Below are positions 53,606 to 61,719 of a DNA stretch of 64,000 nt, piece by piece. The notes beneath the pieces are model-generated. The model had not been told where the DNA came from. It ran no database searches and saw only the letters and a program-made list of their open reading frames with translations. The stretch lies in assembly GCA_963794265.1 (NCBI GenBank), contig CAWCDJ010000001.1, positions 682,001 to 746,000 on the forward strand. Direction: 5' to 3'. The number at the start of each line of letters is the position of its first letter. Within the stretch, counting starts at the first letter, position 1. The translations under genes and the position numbers were made by a program. Origin of the DNA: CAWCDJ01 sp963794265. GTDB lineage: Bacteria > Acidobacteriota > Terriglobia > Bryobacterales > Bryobacteraceae.

Positions 53606-56600
53606 TCAGAAATAAAGCTTCAGCGCGAGTTGCAACTGGCGCGGCGAATTGAGCTGCGAGCCGGAGCCGGTCAGCACGCCGAACGACTGGGATTGGAGCG
53701 TCGTGGAACCCGTCCCGAAGCGCACACGGTTGAAGATATCGAACGCCTCAGCGCGGAATTCCAGCCTCACCTGTTCCCGGATCGGAAACGTCCGGGTGAT
53801 GGACATGTTTTCATTCAAGTTCGGAAAATTCCGGGCCTTCGGATTATAACGGGTTACGTTGCCGATGGTGTTGAGCGCCGTTCCGGTGCCCTGGAGCGGG
53901 AATGGGCCGCTGCCATACGCTACGAAACGGTTGTCGACGCTCGGGTCGAAGCCGCCGCTATAGCTTGGCGTCCAGCCTTCATAAGAAGTCACGTAGGCTG
54001 GCACGCGTCCGCCGAAGATGGGAAGGCCTAAACTGGTGGAAATGCCGATAGGCGTACCGCTGTCATAGACGGTGACACCGCTGAGGCGCCAGTTGCCGAT
54101 AATCCAGGAAGCGGGACCAGAACCAACAAATTTCTGGCCTTTGCCAAACGGCAGATCGTAGACGCCGGCGAACTTGAAATCGTGCGTCACGTCGAACTGG
54201 CCGATGGATTTCTCCAAACCGCGGTTGAAAACGTCCGCGGCCTGGCCGCTGCCCCAAGCGGTATCGGAATCGGTCAGGACCTTCGAGAACACGTAGGATG
54301 CCCGGAAGGTCAGCCCGTTCGTCAGCCGCTTGTTGAACTTGGCGATTAGCGCATGGTAGGTGGAGTGGCCGCTATGGTCACCCTCGCCGGCGTAGGTGCC
54401 GATCGTGGTGTACTGCGGGAAAGGCCGTAAAGCCTGCGCCACCGTCGCGCGCCCTCCCCAAAGGGCGTTGAAACCCGGGAACGGCGCGTAGACGCCCGCG
54501 GCGTTAGCCGTCGCCGATCCCACCAGGCTGGTCAGCACGTTGGTGCTCTGCGCCACTGTGCCCCACTGCGTCAGGTAGGACGGGCTGATCTGGTTATACC
54601 CCAGCAGTTGACTTTGCAGGTGAGAGCCCATCACGCCGTTGTAGCCCAGTTCGACGACTATCGAGTTGCTTAACTGGCGCTGGATCGAAAAGTTGAAATT
54701 GTCGGAAGCCGGCAACTTGGTGGCCTCGTTGCCTTGGAACCACGAGGGGCTCGTGCCGTTGGCAACCGACGGATTCACGAACGGCGGGGCGGTCCACGGC
54801 GGCATGCCTTGATCCATCATGAATGTCGGGTTCAAGCCGTTCGAGCTGTTGCTGAAAGTTTGGGTGAGCGTAAAACCCATATTGTGAGTCGACCCACTGA
54901 CGGAAACCAGCGCCGCGTAAGAACGTGAATACGAACCTCGAATCACAGTCTTCGCATCCTTCGAATACGCGAAGCCGATATGCGGCCCGAAGCCCTTCGT
55001 CCAAAGGTCGGCCAGGGCGCTGCTACCGACGCGGCCTGCGCCGGAGCAGCAGAAGAGAACGGCTCCCGGAAGACCACCCGCGCCCGGATTCGGCGTAGTT
55101 GGGGAGAAGTCGCTCCAAGCGCCGCTCCCGCCCGTCGGTGGCAAGCTGATGTCATAGCGCAAACCGAGATTCAGGACCAGCTTCGGACTGACATGCCAAT
55201 CGTCCTGAATATATCCCCCAAAATAGGGAAAATTCTGGGCGATGTAGCGGATAGTATCGATCTGGCCCGAATCGGCATAGCCCAACAGGAACGAGGCGAA
55301 AGCATTGCCGCCGGCGTTGCTGTTCGATCCACCCGGAACACCTGTTTCCTGGTAGCTGAAGCCTACGCAGCCGGAGATGCACTGCCGGCCGAATCCGCTG
55401 TAGTTATTGAGCTGATACGACCCTCCGAACTTGAACGTGTGGTTGCCTTTGATCCAGGAAAAGTCGTCGTTAAACGAGTACGCCGGGTTCTCGGAACCGT
55501 TGTTCGCATTGCCGCCCCACTGGCTGTACGTGTCGCCAGTGCCGCCATAAAACAGATTGACGAGGTTGTCGTTACAATCCGGAACGTTCCCCAGACAGAA
55601 CTTGCTCTTCCAGTTACCCGTGTACTCCTGCGGCGGATTATGGCCCTGTTGCCAGTTATTCCCGCCGGCGTAGAAGTGGTTCAGCTTGGTCGGGCCGATG
55701 ATCCAGTCCCAGGCTAATCGGAACACGTCGGTGTTCTGCACCAGGTCGTTGTAGCTGGTGTACAGGCCGGGGAGGGTGGCCGGGCCGTCCGCTCCCGGGG
55801 TCTGATGCTCGCGGTCGTAGCCGTAATAGAACGAAAAGTGGTGCTTAGAGGTCAATGCCTGGTCAAACTTGATGCTCCACTTGTTCACCGGGTAAACCTG
55901 CGTTCCTGAAGTCACCAGATAGTTATTCGAGACATACGCGGCCGTCCCCGGGGCGGCACCGTTGTTGGGCGCTAATTTGCCGCTGCCCTGGAATACGCCG
56001 AGCGCCTGGGTCGAAGCCCCGTTAAAGCGCGTCATTGGAATCTGATTGCCCGGAAATACCTGGCGCGTGTAGCTGCCGTCCGCGTTCTGCACTTGGGAGG
56101 CCGGATCGTAGATCGGGATCTGCGTGCCGGAGGCCGTAACCCACTTGCTGAAGTCGCCGTTGTACATTTCCGGCGTCGGCACCGTAAACGTGGTGCCGTT
56201 GGCTCCGGTCCGGTTTCGGAAACCCTCGTACGAGAAGAAGAAGAAGGTCTTGTCTTTGCCGTGGTAGATCTTGGGGATGGTGACCGGCCCGCCCACGGTG
56301 GCGCCGAAATCGTTTTGCTTGTAGATCGAGTTCGCAATGCCCGACCGGTTGCTGAAGAAGTTATTGGCGTCGAAGTCGTTATTGCGGAGGTACTCGTAGG
56401 CCGATCCGTGGTACTGATTTGTCCCGGACTTCGACACGTAGGTCAGGTTGCCACCGCCTGCATGGCCGAATTCCGCCTTGAAACCGTTGGTTTCCGCGGT
56501 GAACTCCTGGATAGCTTCGACGGAAGGCGAATTGGACGCAACCCAGCTCATCGAAAGCGCACGGCTGGTGTTGGTCGAGACGCCGTCGAGCGACGTTCCA

Positions 56601-57157
56601 TAAGATGCCGCCTGGCCGCCGCCCAACATGAAGCCGTTGTCTCCGCCTAGGTTCTTGGCGTCGGGTGTGAGCGCCGCCAGGTCGAATGGCGTCCGGACCG
56701 TCCCGCCAACCACCAGCGGAAGATCGTTCACCAACGTGTTCTCCAGGGTTGTCGCGGATGTGGCGTCCTGGGTTTGCAGTTGAACGGCCGAAGCCTGCAC
56801 CTCAACTGCCTGGGTGGCCGTGCCTACTTCGAGAGTGGCATTCGCCCGGACACTCGACGCGGCATTGATCGCCATTCCCTCGACGATCGAAGTCTTGAAG
56901 CCCTCCTTCTCCGTGCGGATTCTATATACGCCCGGCGGTATGCTCGGAAGGGTGTACTGACCCGTGTCATTTGTGGTGACCGAGAGCGAAACATTCGTGG
57001 CTTGATTGGTGATCGTGACTTTTGCCTGCGGAATAACAGCCCCTGAACTGTCCATCACGACACCGGTGATGGTTCCGCGCTCGGACTGCCCGAAAAGGCA
57101 GACGCAGACCAGGAAGGGAACAAGCCAAAGCGATTTTGGTATCCGTGAGCCGATCAT
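53606..57157 (-). CDS. TonB-dependent receptor, Oar-like with CarboxypepD-reg domain
   Basis: 1183-aa outer-membrane receptor. Signal peptide (about 1-26, LWLVPFLVCVCLFGQS), then a carboxypeptidase-regulatory-like beta domain (GTITGVVMDSSGAVIPQAKV, TNDTGQYTLPSIPPGVYRIR, about 28-110), the plug domain (FDLAALTPDAKNLGGDNGFM), and a large barrel with many aromatic strands (NQYHGSAYEYLRNNDFDANN, TFKFGGSYQLNNY, FRASYVFSKVLTDSDT). The last residue is Phe. This combination is the hallmark of acidobacterial OmpA-related (Oar) receptors, likely for plant-derived or other large substrates. AGGGAG lies 12 bases upstream. Confidence 0.93.
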   Translation of the reverse strand: MIGSRIPKSLWLVPFLVCVCLFGQSERGTITGVVMDSSGAVIPQAKVTITNQATNVSLSVTTNDTGQYTLPSIPPGVYRIRTEKEGFKTSIVEGMAINAASSVRANATLEVGTATQAVEVQASAVQLQTQDATSATTLENTLVNDLPLVVGGTVRTPFDLAALTPDAKNLGGDNGFMLGGGQAASYGTSLDGVSTNTSRALSMSWVASNSPSVEAIQEFTAETNGFKAEFGHAGGGNLTYVSKSGTNQYHGSAYEYLRNNDFDANNFFSNRSGIANSIYKQNDFGATVGGPVTIPKIYHGKDKTFFFFSYEGFRNRTGANGTTFTVPTPEMYNGDFSKWVTASGTQIPIYDPASQVQNADGSYTRQVFPGNQIPMTRFNGASTQALGVFQGSGKLAPNNGAAPGTAAYVSNNYLVTSGTQVYPVNKWSIKFDQALTSKHHFSFYYGYDREHQTPGADGPATLPGLYTSYNDLVQNTDVFRLAWDWIIGPTKLNHFYAGGNNWQQGHNPPQEYTGNWKSKFCLGNVPDCNDNLVNLFYGGTGDTYSQWGGNANNGSENPAYSFNDDFSWIKGNHTFKFGGSYQLNNYSGFGRQCISGCVGFSYQETGVPGGSNSNAGGNAFASFLLGYADSGQIDTIRYIAQNFPYFGGYIQDDWHVSPKLVLNLGLRYDISLPPTGGSGAWSDFSPTTPNPGAGGLPGAVLFCCSGAGRVGSSALADLWTKGFGPHIGFAYSKDAKTVIRGSYSRSYAALVSVSGSTHNMGFTLTQTFSNSSNGLNPTFMMDQGMPPWTAPPFVNPSVANGTSPSWFQGNEATKLPASDNFNFSIQRQLSNSIVVELGYNGVMGSHLQSQLLGYNQISPSYLTQWGTVAQSTNVLTSLVGSATANAAGVYAPFPGFNALWGGRATVAQALRPFPQYTTIGTYAGEGDHSGHSTYHALIAKFNKRLTNGLTFRASYVFSKVLTDSDTAWGSGQAADVFNRGLEKSIGQFDVTHDFKFAGVYDLPFGKGQKFVGSGPASWIIGNWRLSGVTVYDSGTPIGISTSLGLPIFGGRVPAYVTSYEGWTPSYSGGFDPSVDNRFVAYGSGPFPLQGTGTALNTIGNVTRYNPKARNFPNLNENMSITRTFPIREQVRLEFRAEAFDIFNRVRFGTGSTTLQSQSFGVLTGSGSQLNSPRQLQLALKLYF

Positions 57158-57226
57158 AGGTGTGGTTATCTCCCTCAACTGTCCTTGCTCTTTTGATGTG
57201 TGCGACAAACCCCTAGTGACCCAGGA

Positions 57227-57255
57227 ACGCTATCACAGTGGAACCCGGTTGTCAA
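57227..57255 (-). promoter_or_regulatory. candidate promoter of the TonB receptor
   Basis: Minus strand TTGACA (57255-57250), a 17-base spacer and TAGCGT (57232-57227), 70 bases before the receptor ATG. A second TTGACA copy lies 22 bases further upstream (57277-57272). Confidence 0.5.
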
Positions 57256-57409
57256 TCCGGCCTCCGGGGCATGTCAATAGATTTAACAATTGGGACTTGT
57301 GCCGGCCGGGAAAGCTTAAGGTCTTCGAGCGCGGGACTTTGGACGTGCTTCGGCTTTTAACGGCAGGTACCCCAAGCCGGATGCTCGCAACCTGATTCGG
57401 GCCGCCAGC

Positions 57410-58144
57410 CTAGTTGACCCAGGGCCCGTTGCCGTGCTTCCGCATGTAAACCTGGAATTTCCTCTTGGCGCGCGCCAGCTTATATTGCCGGTATGCCCCG
57501 CCGAGATCCGGCATCTTGATCTTCGGCAGCCTGCCCTTGAGGTAGACGTAGCCGAACGCCATGCCGCCCAGGTGCGCGATCGTGCTGACGCCGTTGTTCG
57601 GGCCGAACGTCATCAGCAATTCGATTCCGGCATAAATCAGGACCAGGTATTTGGCCTTGATCGGGAACAGGAAGCTCATCAGCACAGTCTGGTTGGGATA
57701 AAGGACACCGAAGGCCACCAGGATTCCAAAAATGGCTCCCGAGGCGCCAATCGTGGGGGTAAACCAATCGCCCAACAGGATGTTGACCGCGAGTACGCAG
57801 ACGCCGGCGGCGATTCCGCAATAGAAGTAGTACTTCAGGAATTGCCGGGTGCCCCAGTCCCGTTCCAGTTGCGTGCCGAAGAACCAGAGCGTGAGCATGT
57901 TGAACAGCAGGTGCCAGATGCCACCGTGCAGGAACATGTAGGTGACCAGCTGCCACAGGAACAGGTTGTGAAGCGCACCCGCCCCGTACAGCGAGAACAG
58001 CACCGTCATGTGGCGGGCAAGGGTCCCGCCGCCCAGATAATACACCAGGAAGACGGCTGTATTGCTGATCAGCAGCCACTTCAACCCCGGCGGGAAGTAG
58101 TCGTGAATGAACGAGCTGCGGTATATAGACCTGGAGTGGGCCAT
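57410..58144 (-). CDS. rhomboid-family intramembrane serine protease
   Basis: 244-aa inner-membrane protease. Six membrane helices. HGGIWHLLFNMLTLWFFG supplies the conserved His/Asn of helix 2, GASGAIFG supplies Ser135, and STIAHLGGMAFGYVYL supplies His191, giving the Ser-His dyad. A basic cytosolic tail of about 45 residues (YRQYKLARAKRKFQVYMRKH) follows. Substrate unknown. Confidence 0.94.
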   Translation of the reverse strand: MAHSRSIYRSSFIHDYFPPGLKWLLISNTAVFLVYYLGGGTLARHMTVLFSLYGAGALHNLFLWQLVTYMFLHGGIWHLLFNMLTLWFFGTQLERDWGTRQFLKYYFYCGIAAGVCVLAVNILLGDWFTPTIGASGAIFGILVAFGVLYPNQTVLMSFLFPIKAKYLVLIYAGIELLMTFGPNNGVSTIAHLGGMAFGYVYLKGRLPKIKMPDLGGAYRQYKLARAKRKFQVYMRKHGNGPWVN

Positions 58145-58192
58145 GGCGGGTTGCTCTACGTTCAGGATAACAAAAGAGGCCGCGCGGAACGT

Positions 58193-58492
58193 TTACGAAA
58201 CCGCCGGATCGTCTCCCTTCCCGTAGCGGTTCAGAACGTGCGAGCACAACTGCAGCAGGATGGCCGCCGCCAGCCAAACCCACCAGTGTGAGAAGAAACC
58301 GCTCGGGATGGCGAAACTGCTGGCCCACTTCATGTCCGCGGCGATACGCCATATTGCCAGGACCGCAGCCATTGCTGCGGCAGGCGTCAGCAGGGCCGCA
58401 ACCGCCAGCGCCAATTTGCGATTCCTGCCACGTCTCCTGACAAGCCGGGGACCTTTCCTGAAGCGAATCCGGACCACCATGTCGCTGTTCAT
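58193..58492 (-). CDS. small membrane protein, hypothetical (99 aa)
   Basis: 99 aa with a strongly basic N-terminus (RIRFRKGPRLVRRRGRNRK) and two hydrophobic helices: ALAVAALLTPAAAMAAVLAI and the stretch around HWWVWLAAAILLQLCSHVL. No family recognised. It lies upstream of the rhomboid gene on the same strand with 48 bases between them. Confidence 0.55.
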   Translation of the reverse strand: MNSDMVVRIRFRKGPRLVRRRGRNRKLALAVAALLTPAAAMAAVLAIWRIAADMKWASSFAIPSGFFSHWWVWLAAAILLQLCSHVLNRYGKGDDPAVS

Positions 58493-58560
58493 ACCAATCT
58501 AACAGCTTTTGCGATAGATTATTTAATTCGGAAGGTTTGGAATCATTCGAGAGGAAAATC

Positions 58561-59727
58561 ATGCATCGATTGAAAACCGCAGTTTTCGGCACGGGATTCG
58601 TAGGGCGTGTTCACCTGGAGGCGATCCGCCGTTTGGGTTACGTGCAGTTGTACGCGATCGGAGAGCCGGAAATCGAGAAAGCCCAGAAGCTGGCCGATGA
58701 ATTCCAGGCCGAAAAGACCGAGGCGGATTACCGCAAGGTCCTGGATGATCCGGCTGTGGACGCTGTCCACATCTGCACGCCTAACGCGCTGCACTTCCCC
58801 ATCGCGCAGGATGCCCTGAACGCCGGCAAGCACGTAATTTGCGAAAAGCCGCTGGCGACCTCGGTGGAAGAGGCGCGCAAACTGGTGGAACTGGCCCGGG
58901 AGAAAAAACTTCGCAACTGCACCTCGCATAACCTCCGCTACTACCCCCTGGTGCAGCACATGCGGCGCATGCGGGAAGACGGCGACCTGGGCGAGATCCT
59001 GGTGGTACAGGGCACCTATTCGCAGGACTGGCTGTTGTACGACACGGATTGGAACTGGCGCATCGATTCGAAATCGAACGGCCCCTCGCGCTGCATGGCC
59101 GACATCGGCTCCCACTGGTGCGACATGGCCGAGCACGTCACCGGCCAGCGCATCACCTCGCTGTGCGCCGACCTCCAAACGTTCCATAAGACCCGCAAGC
59201 GCCCCAAGGGACCCATCGAGACCTTCGCCGGAAAGACCCTGACACCGGAGGACTACGTCGAAGTTCCGATCGATACCGAAGATTTCGGAGGCGTGATCTT
59301 CCGCATGGGAGAACGCGCCCGCGGCTCTTTCACCGCGAGCCAGGTCTCGGCTGGACGCAAGAACCGGTTGAGCATCGAAATCTACGGCAGCAAGTGCGGT
59401 GTGGCCTGGGACCAGGAGCGGCCCGATGAGTTGTGGATTGGCAACCGCAATACCAACAACCAGATCATCATCAAGGATCCCTCGCTGCTGAAGCCCCTGG
59501 CGCGATCTTACGCCGACCTGCCGGGCGGCCACAGCGAAGGCTATGACGATTCGTTCAAACAGGTGTTCCGCCGCTTCTACCGGTCCATCGAGGAGCCGGG
59601 CTCGGCGCCGGAGTACCCGCAGTTCGCCGATGGACTCCGCCAACTCACGATTCTCGAGACCGAACTGACGAGCAACCGGACGCGGGCGTGGGTGGACGTG
59701 CCGGCCATGCAGGCAGCCACGGCTTAG
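58561..59727 (+). CDS. Gfo/Idh/MocA-family oxidoreductase
   Basis: 388-aa NAD(P)-dependent sugar dehydrogenase-like enzyme. AVFGTGFVGRVHLEAIRRLG is the dinucleotide loop, HICTPNALHFPIAQDALNAG and HVICEKPLATSVEEA follow, with Lys96 in EKP as the conserved catalytic Lys. The C-terminal domain (WRIDSKSNGPSRCMADIGSH with WCDMAEHVTG, then RGSFTASQVSAGRKNRLSIE) matches members acting on sugars or inositols. No sugar cluster is adjacent. GAGGA upstream of ATG 58561 sets the start. A hairpin terminator follows. Confidence 0.92.
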   Translation: MHRLKTAVFGTGFVGRVHLEAIRRLGYVQLYAIGEPEIEKAQKLADEFQAEKTEADYRKVLDDPAVDAVHICTPNALHFPIAQDALNAGKHVICEKPLATSVEEARKLVELAREKKLRNCTSHNLRYYPLVQHMRRMREDGDLGEILVVQGTYSQDWLLYDTDWNWRIDSKSNGPSRCMADIGSHWCDMAEHVTGQRITSLCADLQTFHKTRKRPKGPIETFAGKTLTPEDYVEVPIDTEDFGGVIFRMGERARGSFTASQVSAGRKNRLSIEIYGSKCGVAWDQERPDELWIGNRNTNNQIIIKDPSLLKPLARSYADLPGGHSEGYDDSFKQVFRRFYRSIEEPGSAPEYPQFADGLRQLTILETELTSNRTRAWVDVPAMQAATA

Positions 59728-59760
59728 ACCCGGACCACGAAGCGCAAACGGTTACCCCGA

Positions 59761-59784
59761 GGAGCCGCTCTGCCAGGCGGCTCC
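59761..59784 (+). terminator. hairpin terminator after the oxidoreductase gene
   Basis: Eight-base perfect stem GGAGCCGC/GCGGCTCC with an eight-base loop and a pyrimidine-rich tail (TTCCGTTTCC). Confidence 0.65.
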
Positions 59785-59817
59785 TTCCGTTTCCGTACGA
59801 AGACAATCCTTTCACGC

Positions 59818-59837
59818 GCCGCGGAAACGTCCGCGGC
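59818..59837 (+). promoter_or_regulatory. inverted repeat at the -35 position of the PAP2 gene
   Basis: Perfect dyad GCCGCGGA-AACG-TCCGCGGC, ending three bases before the TATACT box at 59841. Placement over the -35 area suggests a regulator site, though it could be a second terminator hairpin. Confidence 0.45.
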
Positions 59838-59840
59838 TCC

Positions 59841-59846
59841 TATACT
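59841..59846 (+). promoter_or_regulatory. -10-like box of the PAP2 gene
   Basis: TATACT seven bases before GTG 59854, without a Shine-Dalgarno. Confidence 0.45.
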
Positions 59847-59853
59847 GAAAACG

Positions 59854-60564
59854 GTGCTATCGAGAGCGGCCCGGGTCCTCAGCAAACTTCTCTTAACCGG
59901 ATTGGCTCTGGCTGCGGCGGCAGCCTTATTCCTCGGCTGGCTCGCTGAAGAGGTCCTCGAAGGCGACACCGCAAAATTCGACGCCTACATCCGAAGCGTG
60001 GTGCACTCCGTTGCTTCGCCCCAACTAACTTCCGTCATGTGGTTCTTCACAGACGTGGGCTCCCTGCCTGTGCTTGCCCCTATCTTGGCCGCCACGCTGG
60101 CCGCCCTGTGGGCGTTCCGATGGCGGCGCGCAACCCTGATTCTGACGGTCACGATGGCCGGCGGACTTCTGCTGGACGAGGCGCTGAAGGTCGGCTTCCA
60201 TCGCGCGCGGCCCAAGCCATATTTCGGCATCGCCGCGCCGCATTCGTTCAGTTTTCCCAGCGGGCATGCGCTCTTCTCGTTTGCTTTTTTCGCTACCCTG
60301 GCGGCTCTTACGTCGTCCCGGGTGTGCAGACCCACGGTCCGCGCAGCGATCTGGACCGCCGCGGTTCTCCTGATCGCTTCGATCGGATTTTCACGAGTTT
60401 ATCTGGGAGTGCACTACCCGACCGATGTCATCGCCGGCTACCTTACTGCGTTCATCTGGGTCAGAGCAGTCAGTTACGGCGACCGGTTCTTCAGCAGACG
60501 CGAGCGAGTGGACTCCGCCGGGGACGTTCCTGCACGCCCCGGGTCTCCGTCCGGTAAGTTATAG
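59854..60564 (+). CDS. PAP2-superfamily membrane phosphatase
   Basis: 236-aa lipid-phosphatase-type protein. The three motifs are present: KVGFHRARPKPYFG, PSGHALFSFAFF, and SRVYLGVHYPTDVIAG, in the usual order across membrane helices. Such enzymes dephosphorylate lipid phosphates such as undecaprenyl pyrophosphate or phosphatidic acid; the substrate here is unknown. The start is GTG 59854, seven bases below a TATACT box. A disordered tail rich in Arg/Pro ends the protein. Confidence 0.9.
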   Translation: MLSRAARVLSKLLLTGLALAAAAALFLGWLAEEVLEGDTAKFDAYIRSVVHSVASPQLTSVMWFFTDVGSLPVLAPILAATLAALWAFRWRRATLILTVTMAGGLLLDEALKVGFHRARPKPYFGIAAPHSFSFPSGHALFSFAFFATLAALTSSRVCRPTVRAAIWTAAVLLIASIGFSRVYLGVHYPTDVIAGYLTAFIWVRAVSYGDRFFSRRERVDSAGDVPARPGSPSGKL

Positions 60565-60609
60565 ACCGGTTCCAACCTACTTTCCTGGTAAGCAGATCGG
60601 GACGGCCAG

Positions 60610-60615
60610 TATGAT
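60610..60615 (+). promoter_or_regulatory. -10-like box of the 51-aa membrane protein gene
   Basis: TATGAT six bases before ATG 60622; no Shine-Dalgarno between. Confidence 0.4.
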
Positions 60616-60621
60616 TGAAAT

Positions 60622-60777
60622 ATGGCGTATCCTCCTAACCCGGATCCATGGCATCGCCGCTACTGGCGCACTTACAACCGCCCTTATTCCGGCTGCGGCT
60701 GTCTGTGGGCGGTGCTCGTGGTTCTCTTAATCTGGTGGATTCTTTCGTGGTTCTATGCGCCGGCCCGGTTCTGGTAA
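60622..60777 (+). CDS. small membrane protein (51 aa), hypothetical
   Basis: An intact 51-codon frame with clear protein-like composition: a basic/aromatic N-terminus (MAYPPNPDPWHRRYWRTYNR), a CGC motif, one membrane helix (LWAVLVVLLIWWILSWFY) and a short end (APARFW). Trp/Tyr-rich, with a positive-inside N-terminus. Family not recognised. Its last 23 bases overlap the start of the polytopic membrane protein gene, so the two may be coupled and their products may associate. Confidence 0.6.
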   Translation: MAYPPNPDPWHRRYWRTYNRPYSGCGCLWAVLVVLLIWWILSWFYAPARFW

Positions 60778-61687
60778 TGAACCTCACCGGACCCGCAAAT
60801 TACTTTGGTATGCCGCTGCCTTCGTCATTCTGGCTTATGCGCCGTTTCTGGCGCCGGCCGCCGCGGTAACCCTGCCCGGCCTGATGATCTTCTGGTCGTT
60901 CTTCTGTTCGACCACTATCATTTTGTGCGACGAGGCGACTCAGTTACTGGAAGGCCGGTCTCTGATTGCCGAAGTAACTGCCGGCGGACGCGAGTTTGTG
61001 GAATTCGTAGCGTCCGCCGCCATCAGCGGCCTGCTGCTGGACGGTGTGGGCCAGTGGATCGGCAAACTGTGGATTTATCCGTACTGGACGCGCGCGCTCT
61101 ACGCCTCTACTTTCGTCCTGGGCTTCTGCGCTTACTGGCTGCTGCTGGCCGAGATCTTTCTGGTGGGACGCTCGTTGCTCGCCAGGGCAGCCGGCTCATT
61201 CGGCCGCCGGGTGCCGCGGTGGGGTCCGCTCGCCCTGCGGACCGGCGCCTTCGGCGGCGGCCTGCTCATGCTTTCCGGGCTTTCGCTCGCAGCCCAAGGC
61301 TACCGGGCGGCGGGCGGCTATCGGTTCGAGATCTCCCTCCCTTCCCGGCCCCCGGTTCCGTTCGCGTGTTTTCCGTTAATTTTTACGGGCGTTTGGCTGA
61401 TTCTCGAGTTCATCCATCACCGCTTGGGGCGCGACTCTCTGCTGGGCCGCCTGATCCGGGGAGACTGGCTGTCTCTGCTCTCCATGGCGGCCGTGGCGTG
61501 GAGTTTCGGACTGTTCATGGAGACCGTAAATACCGCGAATCACTTCTGGCGCTACACGAACTGGCCGCTCGGCGCGCACCAAGTCTTTGGGGTGCCGCTG
61601 TTGGTCCTGCTTCTCTGGCCGCTACAGTATGTGGTGTTTCTCTCGGTGTACCACGCAGTTTCCGGCCGGGACTTACTCGAAAGCTGA
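60755..61687 (+). CDS. polytopic membrane protein, hypothetical
   Basis: 310-aa integral membrane protein with about seven to eight hydrophobic helices (LLWYAAAFVILAYAPFLAPA, LMIFWSFFCSTTIILC, ALYASTFVLGFCAYWLLLAE, WLSLLSMAAVAWSFGLFMET and others). A conserved-looking patch EFVEFVASAAISGLLLDGVG and NTANHFWRYTNWPLGAHQVF may line a pocket. Not assigned to a family. The start overlaps the 51-aa gene; no other in-frame start is available before the first helix. Confidence 0.6.
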   Translation: MRRPGSGNEPHRTRKLLWYAAAFVILAYAPFLAPAAAVTLPGLMIFWSFFCSTTIILCDEATQLLEGRSLIAEVTAGGREFVEFVASAAISGLLLDGVGQWIGKLWIYPYWTRALYASTFVLGFCAYWLLLAEIFLVGRSLLARAAGSFGRRVPRWGPLALRTGAFGGGLLMLSGLSLAAQGYRAAGGYRFEISLPSRPPVPFACFPLIFTGVWLILEFIHHRLGRDSLLGRLIRGDWLSLLSMAAVAWSFGLFMETVNTANHFWRYTNWPLGAHQVFGVPLLVLLLWPLQYVVFLSVYHAVSGRDLLES

Positions 61688-61719
61688 AGCGGAGGCCGCC
61701 AGTTAGTCCAGGCTCCGTG

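Noticed and set aside
54980..55717. Forward open frame of 245 codons inside the TonB receptor
   Set aside because: Antisense to a clear receptor barrel; no domain and no start signal.
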